From contig VUYV01000082.1 in NCBI GenBank assembly GCA_008711295.1, forward strand, positions 515,255 to 579,254: a stretch of DNA of 64,000 nucleotides, read 5' to 3'. Origin of the DNA: Anarhynchus alexandrinus (Eukaryota > Chordata > Aves > Charadriiformes > Charadriidae). The first letter of the stretch is position 1; each line of letters starts with the position of its first letter. The translations under genes were made by a program, and so were the position numbers. The notes beneath the pieces are model-generated. The model saw only the letters and a list, made by a program, of their open reading frames with translations. It was not told where the DNA came from and ran no database searches. Below, one piece after another: positions 48,201 to 60,252 of this stretch.

Positions 48201-51200
48201 TAAAAAAAAAAAAAGAGGGGGGTGGGATGCTGAGATGACTGTTAAAAACACAGGCCTGCAAAGCTGTCAGGTACCCAGACATCCCATTTAAGTCACGGAG
48301 AGCTGTGTGGTGTTGCTGGTGGGGCTGGGAGCATCCTGACTGGTTCCCCTTCCTGCCTGGAGCAAGGCAGCTCTGTGCAGTAGCTTTTTTGGGGGGGTGT
48401 CCCGCTCCCCACCCATCCCCGTGCACAGAGCAGGGCCAAAGCTGCCGGGAGGGCTGTGGCAGAGGGAGAGGACTGGGTTGCCGGGGTCTCCCCTTGGCCC
48501 AGGGATGCCATGGCAGCGCAGGGCAGCCCCTGGGGTGAAACACACAGTGGCAGGTGCTTGGGGGACAGGGCTGACCCCCTTCCCGCTCCCAGCCCTGCCC
48601 CACGCACCCCTCCTTTTTGGGCAGGGTGATGCAGGACAAGGGGTCGTTGTTGGGGAGCCGCGGCGGTACGGAGCCTCCCTCTCCCTGTCCTGCTGCTGCG
48701 CTGGGGTAGGTACCGCCAGCAAGTGTTTAAAGGGATTATTTTACACGCTGTTACTACACAAGCTACAACATGTTTCAGCCCTTAATTAAAATGATGTATT
48801 TAGGAGCTATCTGCATACAAGCAGTGCCATTTTCCCACATGCAAAAGGCTTGTACTTCAGCTTTGCAGGGAGACCGCCCGGAAAGATGGATTTTAAACTG
48901 TTGTGGAGAAACTTCTCTTTGCAGAGCATCGTCTGCGAGCAAAGGTAATTTGTGCTGGAGGACCGGCCCTGCCAGCGGCAGAGCTGTGCTGAGCCTCACG
49001 CCTTATACTGGAAGTTGTTTTTGCAACGATGGGTGGAGGAGGAAAAAAAAAAAGGAGAAATAGTCTCGTTCCACATGGGACAGGAATGATTCACGGCCCA
49101 CCTTTGTTATTACTGTGACTTAGCACTTGCCTTGCCCAGGAGGTCTGTCACGCCAGGTTTGCCGCACAGACATGAGGTGAAGTCACTGGATCAAACTTCA
49201 AAGGGGAAGGGAAGGAGACCGGTGGGTGGCAGGGAGAAGGTGGTATTTCATGGGGCTGCAAATGTGAGACTCGCGGCCAGTGAGCGCACCGGTGTCACGG
49301 CCAAAATCTGCATCGGATCCGATGTGAACCCTCTCTGCCTCCTGCAAAAGCAGTCTGCAGAAAAGAGAGTAAGCGAGTTTATTTTCTGGAGAAGTTAAAA
49401 AATCGTCCAATATAAAATTCTCTTGAGTGTTTGGAATGGGCGTATCGCTCATTTTTATGAGCTTTCCTGAGAATAAGCCTTTGGTCCATTGCTCTCAGTG
49501 TAGTGAGTGATGATTACCGATCTCAAACTTGATACAGCAGAGGGTGGGATGACTTGTTCACATCCTTTCTGGAGGATTAGTATTCCTGGGCTGGTTAGCC
49601 GCCATTTTGGTAGTAAGCCATATGAAGAAAAAGTTTTGAATATGTTTTGATTTTTGGCTTATTGTGGCTTGTATCAGAAAATGATCTACTCTGCAAAGTT
49701 TGGCGGTGGTGGAGGTAGGGTGGCTGTGAGCCCAGGGGGCTGCTGGTGATGGGGAGGTAGTCGAGGGCCAGCTCACACCTTGGGCCTGAGAAAGCCCTGG
49801 TGCCCCCGCAGCGGGGGGATGCCCACGCCACAGGCTGAGCCCAACCTGAACAGTGGCCTGCAGGTTAGAGCACAGCTGGTTTGGGTAGGAGCGAGCCTAC
49901 TAAAACCCTGCGTTGTGCAGCTGTTGTAGCTGCTGCACTTGCGCTGCATGAGCGTGGATGCCTGGTCGGGCACACAGCTGCTCTCAGCATCCCAGCTCCG
50001 ACTCCTTGTTTGTAGTTAGGAGATTTCCCAGCCTTCCCCTGCTGGATCCTTCCCAGCTCTATGTGCTTCCCCGGCAAGGAAGTAAATCTTCTGGTGAGCT
50101 GGGGAGCAACCGAGTGGGATGAAGGGCTGCCAAAAAGCTGCATGGTTGCAGGCTGAGCCTAGCAGATGTGCTCATGGTCCTTTGACAGCGCAGGGGGGAA
50201 GAAAGCCCTACTCATCTATCACAAGGAGTAGATGGGCAGGTATCATCTGTGGCTGCTGAGGTGGGTGTGTGTGAGGGTGTGGAGAGGGGGGATTTGGGGA
50301 GTCCAGGGCTATGCTTCGGGACCTGGTGAATCGAAAGCCCTGTCTTCATCAGTAGTTCTCCCGGGGTGTTCTTTGAATTTCTCTTGTAACACTCTTAAAT
50401 GCACCAAACGAGTAGCTCTTAGCACCAGCTGAAGCCAGAGCTGTGTACAGTAAAACCTTTCCCAAACACAAGATAAGAAAAGAAATAAGCAGAGCACCTA
50501 CCAGAGCTGCCATGTGCTGGGGAGGTATCAAACACCCCTCCCTGTGCAGCTGTCTGTCTTCCATCTCTGTGCTACAGACAGATGGACAATTAACCCTCAT
50601 CCCTCAAGTGTAGCAGTTCTCCTCTCATCTATGAGAGACCACGCTGATAGTAAGATAAGTCCTGAATATTTGCACTTTGTGGGAGATAGTGGTTTGGTGG
50701 TTTTTTTTCCTTTCCCCCTAATGTATCTATAAAAGGGATTTCTCTTTTTTGTGATGTTTCCGCAAGTGGAAATTTCAGCAGATGCTGTCTTGGCTCATAG
50801 CTGTTGTCTCCAGCTGCCCCCCAGCAGTTGTCTTTGAGGGACAGTGTGCTGGGGAGGGGAAAGGAAACCATTGCCATGGGAAGTCAGCAGGGGTGGGATT
50901 TGTGCCAGGGCCGTAGGGAGGGTTGGACTCCTTGCCACTCCTGAAACTCACTTAGGACCGGTTTTTAGACAGGCTTTCCAATCCAAGGTTCAGGTCCCAA
51001 ACTAATGTAGGTGTGTAACCCCCCCCAGTGTCTCTAATGGGAATTTGGTGCCTGAAATATGTGGCTGGAAAGTGAGCTGTGGGTTGGGGGGTGCTGAGGA
51101 ATCCTCTGGGGAGTTGCAGGGAAGCACTGTGGATGAGCAGAATCAGGTGGCAAGTCCCTTTTGATACAGCATAGGGTTGGGCTAGAGTAGACTGTTGTGG

Positions 51201-51589
51201 ACTCATCCAAGAATGCCTGCGTGATCTTTGGTGCAAATGTCAAGATTCATCCCGTTTAAGTTTGGGTACCTGACCAGAGCTTTGGAAGGAGGAAGCAAAT
51301 TTCCCACCACCAGCTTTGCGAGAAGAAGCGAGGCCTGCAGGTCTCTTCCCTGGGTTTCAGGGAGAAGCGTGTGTGGAAAACAAGCACACTCTTCCAGCCA
51401 CTGTCCTGCTCAGGACTCAGCTAAAGACGCTCAGAAGATGCTCCCCAGGAGAGCTGGGGCTGTGGAGGAGCTGGTGCCTTGAGGCTTTGCCTGCGGGTGG
51501 GAGAGGGGTTGTGGTGGCCGTGTTTTTGGTTAGCCTGCCCTCCCTGGAGGCTTGGGAGGAAGACAGAAGCCTGAGCCTGACAGAGGAAG

Positions 51590-51790
51590 GAGGAGCAATT
51601 ATTGGAAGTACAGTTAATCTTTCTTTAATTAGAAGACATGCTAAATTAAAAGGCCCGGGAGTGATCCCACAGATGTCGGCTTACTGAAAGGTAATAATTG
51701 GTGGGAGAATCTAATGTTTTGCTAAGCTTTGTATCTGCATCTGATAGCATTGTTATGCTTTTACGTACTTTGTTTAAACTGAGAGAAACT
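51590..51790. promoter_or_regulatory. Candidate conserved non-coding element
   Basis: Contains GCAATTATTGG, TTAATCTTTCTTTAATTAGA, GGTAATAATTGG and CATGCTAAATTAA: clustered homeodomain-type cores in complex, repeat-free DNA with a GGCCCGGGA in the middle. Proposed from texture only. Confidence 0.3.
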
Positions 51791-51856
51791 TGACCCAAAT
51801 AGAGAGCTCAAGCTTTGTGTTTTGATATCTTCAGGCATTGGACAGGTTTACTTAAA

Positions 51857-51899
51857 CAATAATGATAACGATAATAATAATATTAAGCATCATCATCAT
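51857..51899. repeat. Imperfect trinucleotide repeat (AAT/GAT/CAT)
   Basis: A mixed run of AAT, GAT, AAC and then four CAT units. It is a decayed microsatellite. Confidence 0.8.
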
Positions 51900-52954
51900 A
51901 ACCTATTGTCTATGGTCTTGGAGAAAATAACAGCTAGCTTTAGAAACCTCTGGAGAACAAATCTCTTTCAGATGGCAACTGCAGACTTAAACTTTTGACA
52001 GCGGCACCTGCGGGTGAATTCCCAGGAGGATAACTCTGAGCTGTGGGAGGCAGGATGTTGTTTGCACAAAGCAGGCAGCCCCTCGCTTTGGGCATCACGC
52101 AGTGGAGATGCCCTGGCTCTGCTCAGCAGCAGGCAGGAAAATCTGCCGTCTCCTTTCTGAAGTACGGCAAGAAGTTTTTCTCATTTTATTCCGGGGTGCT
52201 TAAGAAAATGCCTCTCCTGCTTCAGGGATGGGGCTGTCTGTTGTCTATTCTGCAAGGTGACCTGCTGTCGCAGTCCCCATCCAAGTGCCCCTCTGTGTCC
52301 CTCACTGTGGGACCCTGGCATGGCTCTGAGCTTATCTGAGCGCAGCGTTGGGGTATCACACATGAGCACACAGCAAAAGGTAAGCGTCGGGTCCTGGTGT
52401 GGCGAATAGCCTTTCATATATTATTTTTGAGCGTGGCAAAGGAGATCTGTGCTTTCCTTACAGCTAGTAGGAAACATCAGCTCTTGCTTTGTGGGGTATC
52501 GGTATTGGCAAGGCTGCACCTTAAGCAGAAAGAAATCCTCTTTCATGCACGAAAGGAGTCTCTCTGACAGTCCTGACAGAAAATAAGGGGAGCACTTCCA
52601 CTTCTGTTGAGGGCGGAGCACGAGGGTGGAGAAGATGGTGTTCATGCCCGAGGATCGCTCAGGGTGCTGGATACGGTGCAGCTGGTGACACCTTCACCCT
52701 GGGTATTCTGCAGAAAAAAGCTTGTGGCACATGAGAAGGAAGCTTGTGGATTTTCGTGGGCCTTTGGATTTTGACGTGAACGCACTTTCTATTACATTCT
52801 GAACCTGAGCAATGGCATTAGAACAAATAAAGATAATCACGGCAATTTTATCGATGTAGACATAGTTACAAGGAAATAAAGACTGTTCTTTTGAAACTGG
52901 CTTTCTAATACAGTAACACAGTCAACCCAGCGATTTTCCGACTTAAACCAATTT

Positions 52955-53023
52955 TATACTAATGTTTACATCAACTGTGATGGAATTATTCCCAGTTTAC
53001 ATCGGTAAGTGAGAGGAAAATCA
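52955..53023. repeat. Ancient palindromic amniote repeat, decayed (second type)
   Basis: The order ATACTAATGTTTACATCAAC, TGTGATGGAATTATTCCCAG, then TTTACATCGGTAAGTGAGAG and GAAAATCA follows a repeat type of reptile and bird genomes whose consensus, as I recall it, pairs GATTTACACCGGTGTAA with AACTCCATTGAAGTCAATGG. It is a different family from the 32.8 kb copy but of the same age class. Name not asserted. It lies at the left edge of a CpG-rich block. Confidence 0.55.
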
Positions 53024-53600
53024 ATTGCCGTGTATCGACCTCGAAACACACTAATTACTTACTGCGCAGAGCTGGGTGCAGCGAAGAGCCCCTCTCTGTG
53101 TCCCACGGGGCTCGCACAGCTCTCCTCCTTCCCCCTCCTCCGCGTGGCAGCCGGGGATGGCTGTGGTTTAACGGCTCAAACGCTCAGCAAAGTTTTCCTG
53201 CCCCTTCAGATAAGATTTTTTTGAAAGACCCTGACTCTGGAGCCCTTCTTTCAGCAGTTGGCACCACGGTGGAGGAAGGGCAGAGTCTACTCTGACAGGC
53301 AGTGGTGCAGTCAGGTCCTATGTCCCGGGGAAAAGAAAGGTCTTGGAGATGCTGTCGGCATCTTCTGTTTGCCGTGCAGAACCGCCACCCCAGAAACAAA
53401 GGGGGATGCCGGAAGGCGCAGCAGCCCCTGAGAGGAGAGTCCCAGGGGAGCCTAGAGCCGGGGCTGAAGGGCAGCGAGTGGGGCCGGGCTGGTCCCGCGG
53501 ATGCCGCAAAGTGGCACTGGAAAACTGGGAGGCTCCCAGGGCCTCATCCTGACCTCAGAAACACCACTCCATCGTGCAGCTCCGGCCAGCGTACGCACAT
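53024..53600. promoter_or_regulatory. Candidate CpG island
   Basis: About 29-30 CpGs by hand count in 580 bases of roughly 58% GC, near 0.6 of expectation, the usual lower limit for an island. The densest part is 53440-53600. Overlapping frames on both strands (101, 87 and 71 codons) are typical of stop-poor DNA. A promoter or alternative first exon is possible but unsupported. Confidence 0.4.
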
Positions 53601-53656
53601 CCCCTAACTCCCACCTTTTTTTTACGTTTTTCCCAGAGAGAGGGAGAATATCTGAG

Positions 53657-53734
53657 TGTTTTGGTTTGGGTTTTGGTTTGGGGTTTTTTTTTTGTTTTGT
53701 TTGGGTTTTGTTGTTTGTTTTGGTTTTTTTTTTT
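53657..53734 (+). repeat. G/T-only low-complexity tract
   Basis: About 78 bases made only of G and T on the plus strand: GGTTT, GGGTTTT and TTGTTTG units ending in a run of eleven T. The part 53663-53683 has four G runs of two to four bases and could form a G-quadruplex, loosely like T/G telomere repeats of some ciliates. It is not the vertebrate TTAGGG unit. Frames across it give poly-Phe or Lys/Gln runs and are not genes. Confidence 0.85.
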
Positions 53735-54256
53735 ACAGTTGCTCTGAATCTCACTCAAGAGTGAAGTGAAACCTGAGGTTGTATCCAGTGTTACATAAAT
53801 TGTTAACCCTTTTCTCACATGCCTGTGTCTGTGCGAGGCGTATCTTCAAACTGCAGGAGGGTGCTTTTTCTCTCTGCGCTCAGGGGCTTATTGTCTGGCT
53901 CAGACGTAGGATTAGGTACAAGTAAAAAGAGATCAAGATATCGATTCAGCAATGCGCTTGTATTTAATCCTGCGCCTGCCCTTAACAACAACGATAATAC
54001 TTACAGTGTGGCTATAATCAGTGTTTACCATCTGAAATTTAAGTGCGTGCTTTTGTGCTTGGCTGAATCGGCACCCAATTTTGTGTGTATGTAGTGGAAG
54101 GGGAGAGGAGTGCTGGCTGAAGAGCGCAAAGTACAGATGCTCGCTTATCTCATCAAGACTTTTACACCCATGAGCTCACTCCGATTTGGATCCACCTGCC
54201 TTAACACCCGCGTGGCCGGGTGGCTCTGACAGCAGCACATCACCTTGCTCAGGGTC

Positions 54257-54276
54257 GGGGGGGGGGGGGGGGGGTN
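54257..54276. repeat. G18 run ending at a single N
   Basis: Eighteen G, one T, then N at 54276, followed by GTGGGAATTGC. The N probably marks a read or contig break in a G homopolymer, so the true run length is unknown. The 137-codon frame across it should be ignored. Confidence 0.9.
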
Positions 54277-57200
54277 GTGGGAATTGCACACCTAACCAAG
54301 GTGGTTGCCTGTGTCACTTTCTGTGCTTGCAGAAACGGTTTGCTTTTGCGTTGGCACGTGCTGCGGTGACAGATCTGAGGCACGGAGCAAAACCGTTCTG
54401 GCAAATGAATGGCAGCAATTTTTTTTTATTTTATTTTTTAAAAAGCCTTCAAGAAAAACTGTTATCAGTAACCGTACAGCCTCTAGAACAAGAGCTGCAT
54501 TCACCTTGTATTTATAGCAAAGGCTGCTCCGCTGTGTGGAAGGTATGTGTTCCTTTTTCATTTCAAACGCAAGGAAGTCCTTTTTTGTGTGGCAGTTGAG
54601 AAAGAAAACCACAGAAGCTTCCTCTTCTTTCAATGCACTCTGCTCAAAACACGCTTTCAGGAAATACTTGTTCCTGCCTGAGAAGGGAGAGTGCTGGAAG
54701 CTCTGCAGCTCATAGCCACGGCACAAAAAGTGTGACACTAGATCGTTTTGCGAGCTGTCCTAATGCAACAATCAGTAGTCCTAAAAACGAAGGAAATTAG
54801 GAGGCTAAATAATGTCTAATAGCTGATAATATTAATTTAAAGACAGCATGCCAATAAGCAAGTTTTTCTCTAAAGAAAACTCATGAAAATATTGTTTGTC
54901 CCACTACTTTTGGGAATGCCAGCCTGCAGCCTGTGGCTCCTTCGTGTACAGTCTTGTCATATCAATTTAAAACATTCTCTGCCTAGTTAAAAACATTCGT
55001 ATTCATACCTTTTTCTCTCATGCCCTTCCTTGGGAGAAGAGTACAGGTTTTCTGCTGAGTAAAACAAACTTTTCAGGTTTTCACGTGTTTAGGGAGGTGG
55101 CTGCTGGCCTAGCTTTCACCAGCAGTGCTAAAGAAAAGAATTAACGGGTAAATTCATCTATTTTTTTCTAGCAGGCAAAGGCCGTTTGTCTGACTTTTGA
55201 CTACAGCACTGACTCTCCGTCAATTTTACTTTAAGGTCTTTCAGCATTTTGCGTTCAGTGAAAAGTCCAGTGTTAAATGACATAAACCCGACATCGCCTT
55301 TTCCAGTCAGCCATGCGATTCGTTTGATTGTTTGTATAAGTTTTGTGGGAATGTCAACATTAGGAATCGATGGTGCTTGCCTTGTCCGTGACTGATGATG
55401 ATTGATGTGTTTTGGCACGCCGTATTTGTTCATAATTCATGAACTTGCCTTTCTGCCTGGGTTCATATGTGGCCGGAGTTTGCAGCTGTGTAAATCAAGG
55501 CTGCACTTGAGCAGTCGCCGTCCCCGCTGACCTGAGACTCTTTTTTTTGTTAAAGACGAGTTAAGATTGTCTTCTCTCATTTTCAGATGTGACGTTTGCA
55601 TCGCTGTGGGGCAGGGAAAAGGTGCTGGTTGTGGAGACGTGGTTTCTGATTGTGAACCTCCTTGTGTTTGAATTTGTACCCAGCCCAGCTGGCAGAGCAG
55701 CTGGAGCTGGGGTCGGACATGGATGCAAACAGACAGTGTGCTGCCGGCCTCTGCTTTCCCGCAGACAGATCTGAGGCATGTATTATACATAGGCTATATG
55801 CAAGGAGGCTCAGCAGTGAAAGATATAAATGTTTCGGCATTGCAGAGCCCATTTCTGCTCTTGTTCTTATTGCAGGATCTATGCTGATGGTAAGCTCTGG
55901 TTTTAGCAGGGCTTTCTTGCTTTTGACCCAGCTAGTGACCTTCCAAGTGCCCTAATCCACACAGTACGGTCTCTGGACAATATTCTAGCCAAATTACTCA
56001 TCACAGCGGTACAGTCCCCGAAAGGCTTTAAATGATGCATTAAGCAATGCAGTAGCATCTGCCACATGTGGTTCCTCCTCTTGGGGACATTTGCACGTGG
56101 GCAGCTCTTTGTTTTGCTTTGTGCTTTGGAAGGACAGGGATGTGCATGTGCACGTGAGTGAGGGAGATGTGCCCGTTGCTCGTGTTTGCATGGATGGTGG
56201 TAAAGATGCGTACCTGGTGTCAGAGTTGCAGCACTGACCCGGCAAAGCCCTTAAGCTTATAAGGTGCGAATAGTGTCGGAGAGTTCAAGGAGGCGCCTTA
56301 AGCATCTTCCTGGACGAGAGCCCGATTACTCAGCATCTTTCGGGTCCAAAGCCCGGCAGCGGAGGTGAGGAGATCTGTGGGTGCTGAAAGCAGTGGAGGT
56401 GAAGCAGTGTTTCTTGTGCAGCCTCTAGCAAGCAGGAAACACGGCGAAGGGTCGGTGGACTTTTGGAGCAAAGGCTCCTCCATCCTGTAGATGTTTAATG
56501 CTGTGGGCAGTCCTGCTGGAGCCTGTCGGGCTGTTGGTTGGATGTTGGCAGGAGGACCCTGGAGTGGAGGGGGAGCTCAGCCCCCGTGCCCACCGTGCCT
56601 CCCTGCTTGCCCATGCACCCATCCATGCAGCATGGTCCCGTGGCTCTGCAGCCTGGCTCCTACGTCTGGTGTGTGGCAGAGCTGGGAAGGGGAGAGTAAA
56701 GCCGCTGAAACGATCCCAGCTGGGTCAAGCTTTTGCTCCGGTGGCATGCAGGAGAGTTGCTGTGACAGGGGTGGTATTCATTACCTCCAGGTTCACAGTC
56801 AAGGCGGTGGAGTGACCTCCCTGTCACGTTGTGAAGGCTGAACTAACATTTCTGCAGACCGGGTGAAGGGCTGTGCAATGCCTGAGGGGGTGCGAGCACT
56901 CGTGACGCGCAGCGCAGTGCAACAGCTACACGTGTGTGCAGGCAGCTCGGTGTGAATACATAGTCCAGCGTGCAAACACCTCTTTAAGCACTGTTATCCT
57001 TAATCGGCAAGGAGGTTATGGGCAGTGAAGGTGCTTGGCCTGAAAGAAAAAGAAGGTACAGTCTTCTGTACGTTGGTAAATTCATGCAAAGATTACTGTG
57101 GAATTTGAATACGACCTTAGTGAGAGATATATTTGTGAAAGGGAGGATTTGCCTTAGCGATTGCACACTCGGAGCACAGGTGGGTTTGACTTGAACCATC

Positions 57201-58312
57201 AGCATTTGGGATGCCGGGATAAACTGCTGTGGTTTTGACTTGTACCTCGGGAATAACACTGAAAATAGCCCACCCACCAACTGAACCTAGCTGCTACCGT
57301 GACTATCGCTGATTTTATTATAGTATTATCCAGAAGGTCCTGCTGCTGCTGGTTGCCTTATAGTACGCACATATTTTTGTATTGAGAAAGACTAGCTCCT
57401 TTCCCTGCAAGCCCATCTGGTGGGCAGGTGAGGGGTGGGAGGAGATTGGAGGTTCACAAAGTGGACGCCAGTCTTCCCCATTTCAGTCTGGTGCTTGAAT
57501 ACTGAGATGGACTTTGTTAATGACAAAGCAAAACATAATGACTTGGGGAAATCATGACATCTCTAACACTGACAGATGCAATGTAGTGGTTGTCAGGGTC
57601 CAGGGCTTGATGTTTCCTTGAGTATAAAGAACCTGAGTGGGTTCCTTGCTGAAATTAACACCTCCAAATCAACCTGATGTACAGCAGGAAAAAATACACA
57701 GATTGACAATTATTCTAGAATGGAGACAATGTTTCAAAGCCCATTTGGATTTGGAACAGCATCCAAATAATTAGTGGAGTGTTTCTGGGTCTCTGCATCC
57801 CTCCTGGAGAGTGAGGAATAGCGAAACAACCCTCTGTGAAGGTTCAAGGTGGTACAAGCCTCTGCATCAGTGGATTTAGCTGGCAGAAACCTCAGTTCAG
57901 CCCGTTGTCTGACCAGTAGCTGCAGTTCCAGCAGTGGTGGATATGAGAGAGACCTGTGGGAGATGCTGTGATGCAGAAACGTCTAGCAAGGAGGGAGCAA
58001 ATAAGAGCTATATTTCTTTTTTAGCTAAGGGAGAGGGGAATACTTTTACAAGGTTATGCCACTTTCCCCAATATTTGAGTTTCCAAAACCATTACTCTCT
58101 TGGAAGAAAACTCAAGGTAGCTCCATCAAGAGCTGGAAAATTAGGAGACCAAAGGAAAATTTTAACTCTCTATCTAGAAGCGTAATTCTCTGCGCAAGGA
58201 CCATCAGGATGACCTGTTTCCTTCTTTATCTTGGTGGGGCAGCTTCCTTGAGTGCAGGTGACATTACTGCTGAACTGCCTTTTCAGTATATCTTCCTTTG
58301 TATTATAATCTT

Positions 58313-58324
58313 GGGGGGGGGGGG
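58313..58324. repeat. G12 run
   Basis: Twelve G after ATTATAATCTT. A plain homopolymer, error-prone in sequencing; any frame through it is unreliable. Confidence 0.9.
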
Positions 58325-59121
58325 ATTAAGAAGACGAGGCAAAAAATGCTGGCTAACCCAGTCACAGTTAATGCACTGCCATGGAATTTGTTTCAACAGA
58401 GTGATTCTGAGGTTATGTTGTAGTCCGTTGTGGAGATATTTAAAACCTTGTTGGTGGCAATGCTGGGAGAAATAAAGGGTTTAGAAAACAGAATACAGCT
58501 TCGTTTGGCATGGAGTAGGTGCGAGCCATATGGAGTCCAGATGTTCCCGGTGCCTTCCGAAAAGGTAACAAATCCAGAGTCACTGAAGGAGGAATTTCAG
58601 ACTAAACAAATGAGAAAAATATGTGGCTGAACACAACAGAGCTTTTCAGCACAGCAGTCTCTCCTGCCTCTCTCACCTTTTTGACATCGGCCCATTTTGG
58701 TGCCTTCTGTGGGAATTTTTTAATTTAAAGTAGCGAAAACCATGTCTTGATAGGCAGAATAGTGTCTCAGCATCTGTATGCAGCCTGAAGTTGGCAAACA
58801 AGGCAAGGTGCTCCATTTTGAGGGATAATAAATCGAAAAATGTTTATAGGTGGAAATAAATAGAATAAATAGAAAATGTAAAACATTTAAAAAAAAAATC
58901 TGTAATTTTCCTGCTCCTTTCTTTCATTATAGGCCTCAATATTTTCTCTTTAAATCCTCTGTGCTGAATTGTAACTTTTTATCAATAATACATAATTTGC
59001 ATTTGCAGCACATTACTTCATTTGCATTTTACTTGTCAAGCAACTTGAATACAAAGAGGTAAAGTCCCCAGCTCTGCAAACATCTATACGTATGAGTAAC
59101 AGTTCAATTAAGCAAAGATAT

Positions 59122-59135
59122 ACATATGCATATGT
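59122..59135. other. 14-base perfect palindrome
   Basis: ACATATGCATATGT reads the same on both strands and contains ATGCAT/ATGCATAT octamer-like cores. It is possibly a homodimer binding site for a POU-type factor, but may be chance in AT-rich DNA. Confidence 0.5.
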
Positions 59136-59999
59136 TGGCAGGGCGGAAGCCTGTGTGTTCCTCCTGAGGTAATTTTGGAAGTTTAGGGTTTATTCAGGTT
59201 GAGAATAGAATCCATGTCTCTTGATAGCCGGAATACTCCGAATGCCATTTTTTATTAAATGAGTGAATCTGCCTTGTTTGCATGGAAAACAGGTTTCCTG
59301 ATAATTTAAGTTGCTTTTCTGTACATGAAGAAGAAACAAGGGATGATGGAAATATGAATGACAGGTATTGCTTAGGCATTCAGGACCATATTCCTCCAAA
59401 TCCTGCACCACTATTGCCTAGTCTTGCGCTGGCTATATTTTTATGCTAAAATTACCAGATCCTTAAACTTTGTGTTACCTGTGGCTGGGATATCTGTGCC
59501 AGCAGTAGCCCCATGCGTAAGTGCGGATGTAAAGGCATATTAGGTCTGTTGTCAGGGTAATTATTTTGCTTAAGGTGGACAAGGGGGGGAAAAAGAGAGG
59601 TTGAATTGTAATATTGTTGTTCAGTTGATTGAGATTGTCTAAGTGGTAGGAAAAGCCCACTTTTGTAAGCTGCTTGTCTAGCTGTGTACTAGGAAGATGC
59701 TCCCATTGTACATCTGCTTTAGGAGCGTGTCTGGTGTGGGATTGTGCCTTGTAGCACACCTCACCTGTCCCTGACCTTCATCTGAGGCACGGATGGATAA
59801 ACCTCCTAATCTGCAGAAAAAAGGGAGAGGTCTCCTGGAGTGGGCTCCTTTTAAAAGAGGAGCCCCAAGTTTGAAGCCAGCAGCCTCCATCTGCCCTGAG
59901 TTTGTATGACGGAGCAAGTATAACTGCAGTATCTTCTTGTCAGGTTCACCTTGTCCAAATTAAGCGAGGAAATTGGTTTTCTTGAGGCACGCTCCCAGC

Positions 60000-60115
60000 A
60001 TTTACCCTCATTAAGACTTCCTGCTAATGTGAGTGCTCAGCAGTATTTTGCCTTTGCAGATTACAAAGCTAATGGGTGAGGGCTGCAGCTAATGAATGGC
60101 CTCCTCAGTCTCCTC
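60000..60115. promoter_or_regulatory. Candidate conserved non-coding element
   Basis: Complex, repeat-free sequence with ACCCTCATTAAGACTTC, GCTAATGTG, ACAAAGCTAATGGG and GCAGCTAATGAATGG: three TAATG cores within 100 bases. Proposed from texture only. Confidence 0.25.
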
Positions 60116-60252
60116 TGAGCTGAGGAAAAACACCACTTGACTTGGAGGATTTGGCCTGACACGCAACGTTTTGTGCTTCTGGATAGCTCTCGCTTTGGAT
60201 GTTCATGAAGCGTAGGTACCACGGGCCAACTGTGCCCCTGGTGTAAAGCCGC

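Larger units (their letters stand above)
48215..52954. other. Non-coding DNA, GC-rich at left
   Basis: Bases 48300-48760 are GC-rich, with many overlapping frames on both strands and only moderate CpG. A dense CpG patch lies at 49260-49325. Other contents are an A11 run at 49043-49053, C8 near 51020 and an AAT/GAT/CAT-rich stretch at 51857-51899. The 123-codon plus frame at 51316-51687 has no domain I recognise. No gene is supported. Confidence 0.5.
53735..60252. other. Non-coding DNA
   Basis: No gene is recognised. Contents include a G18 run next to an N (54257-54276), a T-rich run near 54420-54440, a G12 run at 58313-58324 and a 14-base perfect palindrome at 59122-59135. Also present are a possible tiny exon flanked by splice-like sites at 55876-55889 and a conserved-looking block at 60000-60115. 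The 137-148 codon frames at 54186-54738 cross the N or low-complexity DNA. Confidence 0.5.

Noticed and set aside
48031..48639. 202-codon minus frame
   Set aside because: It is open only because it crosses 78 N; the rest is GC-rich DNA with several parallel frames.
53657..53734. Interstitial telomere repeat
   Set aside because: The units are GGTTT/GGGTTTT types, not TTAGGG or its complement.
54186..54599. 137-codon plus frame
   Set aside because: It reads through the G18 run (poly-Gly) and an N, so the frame is not reliable.
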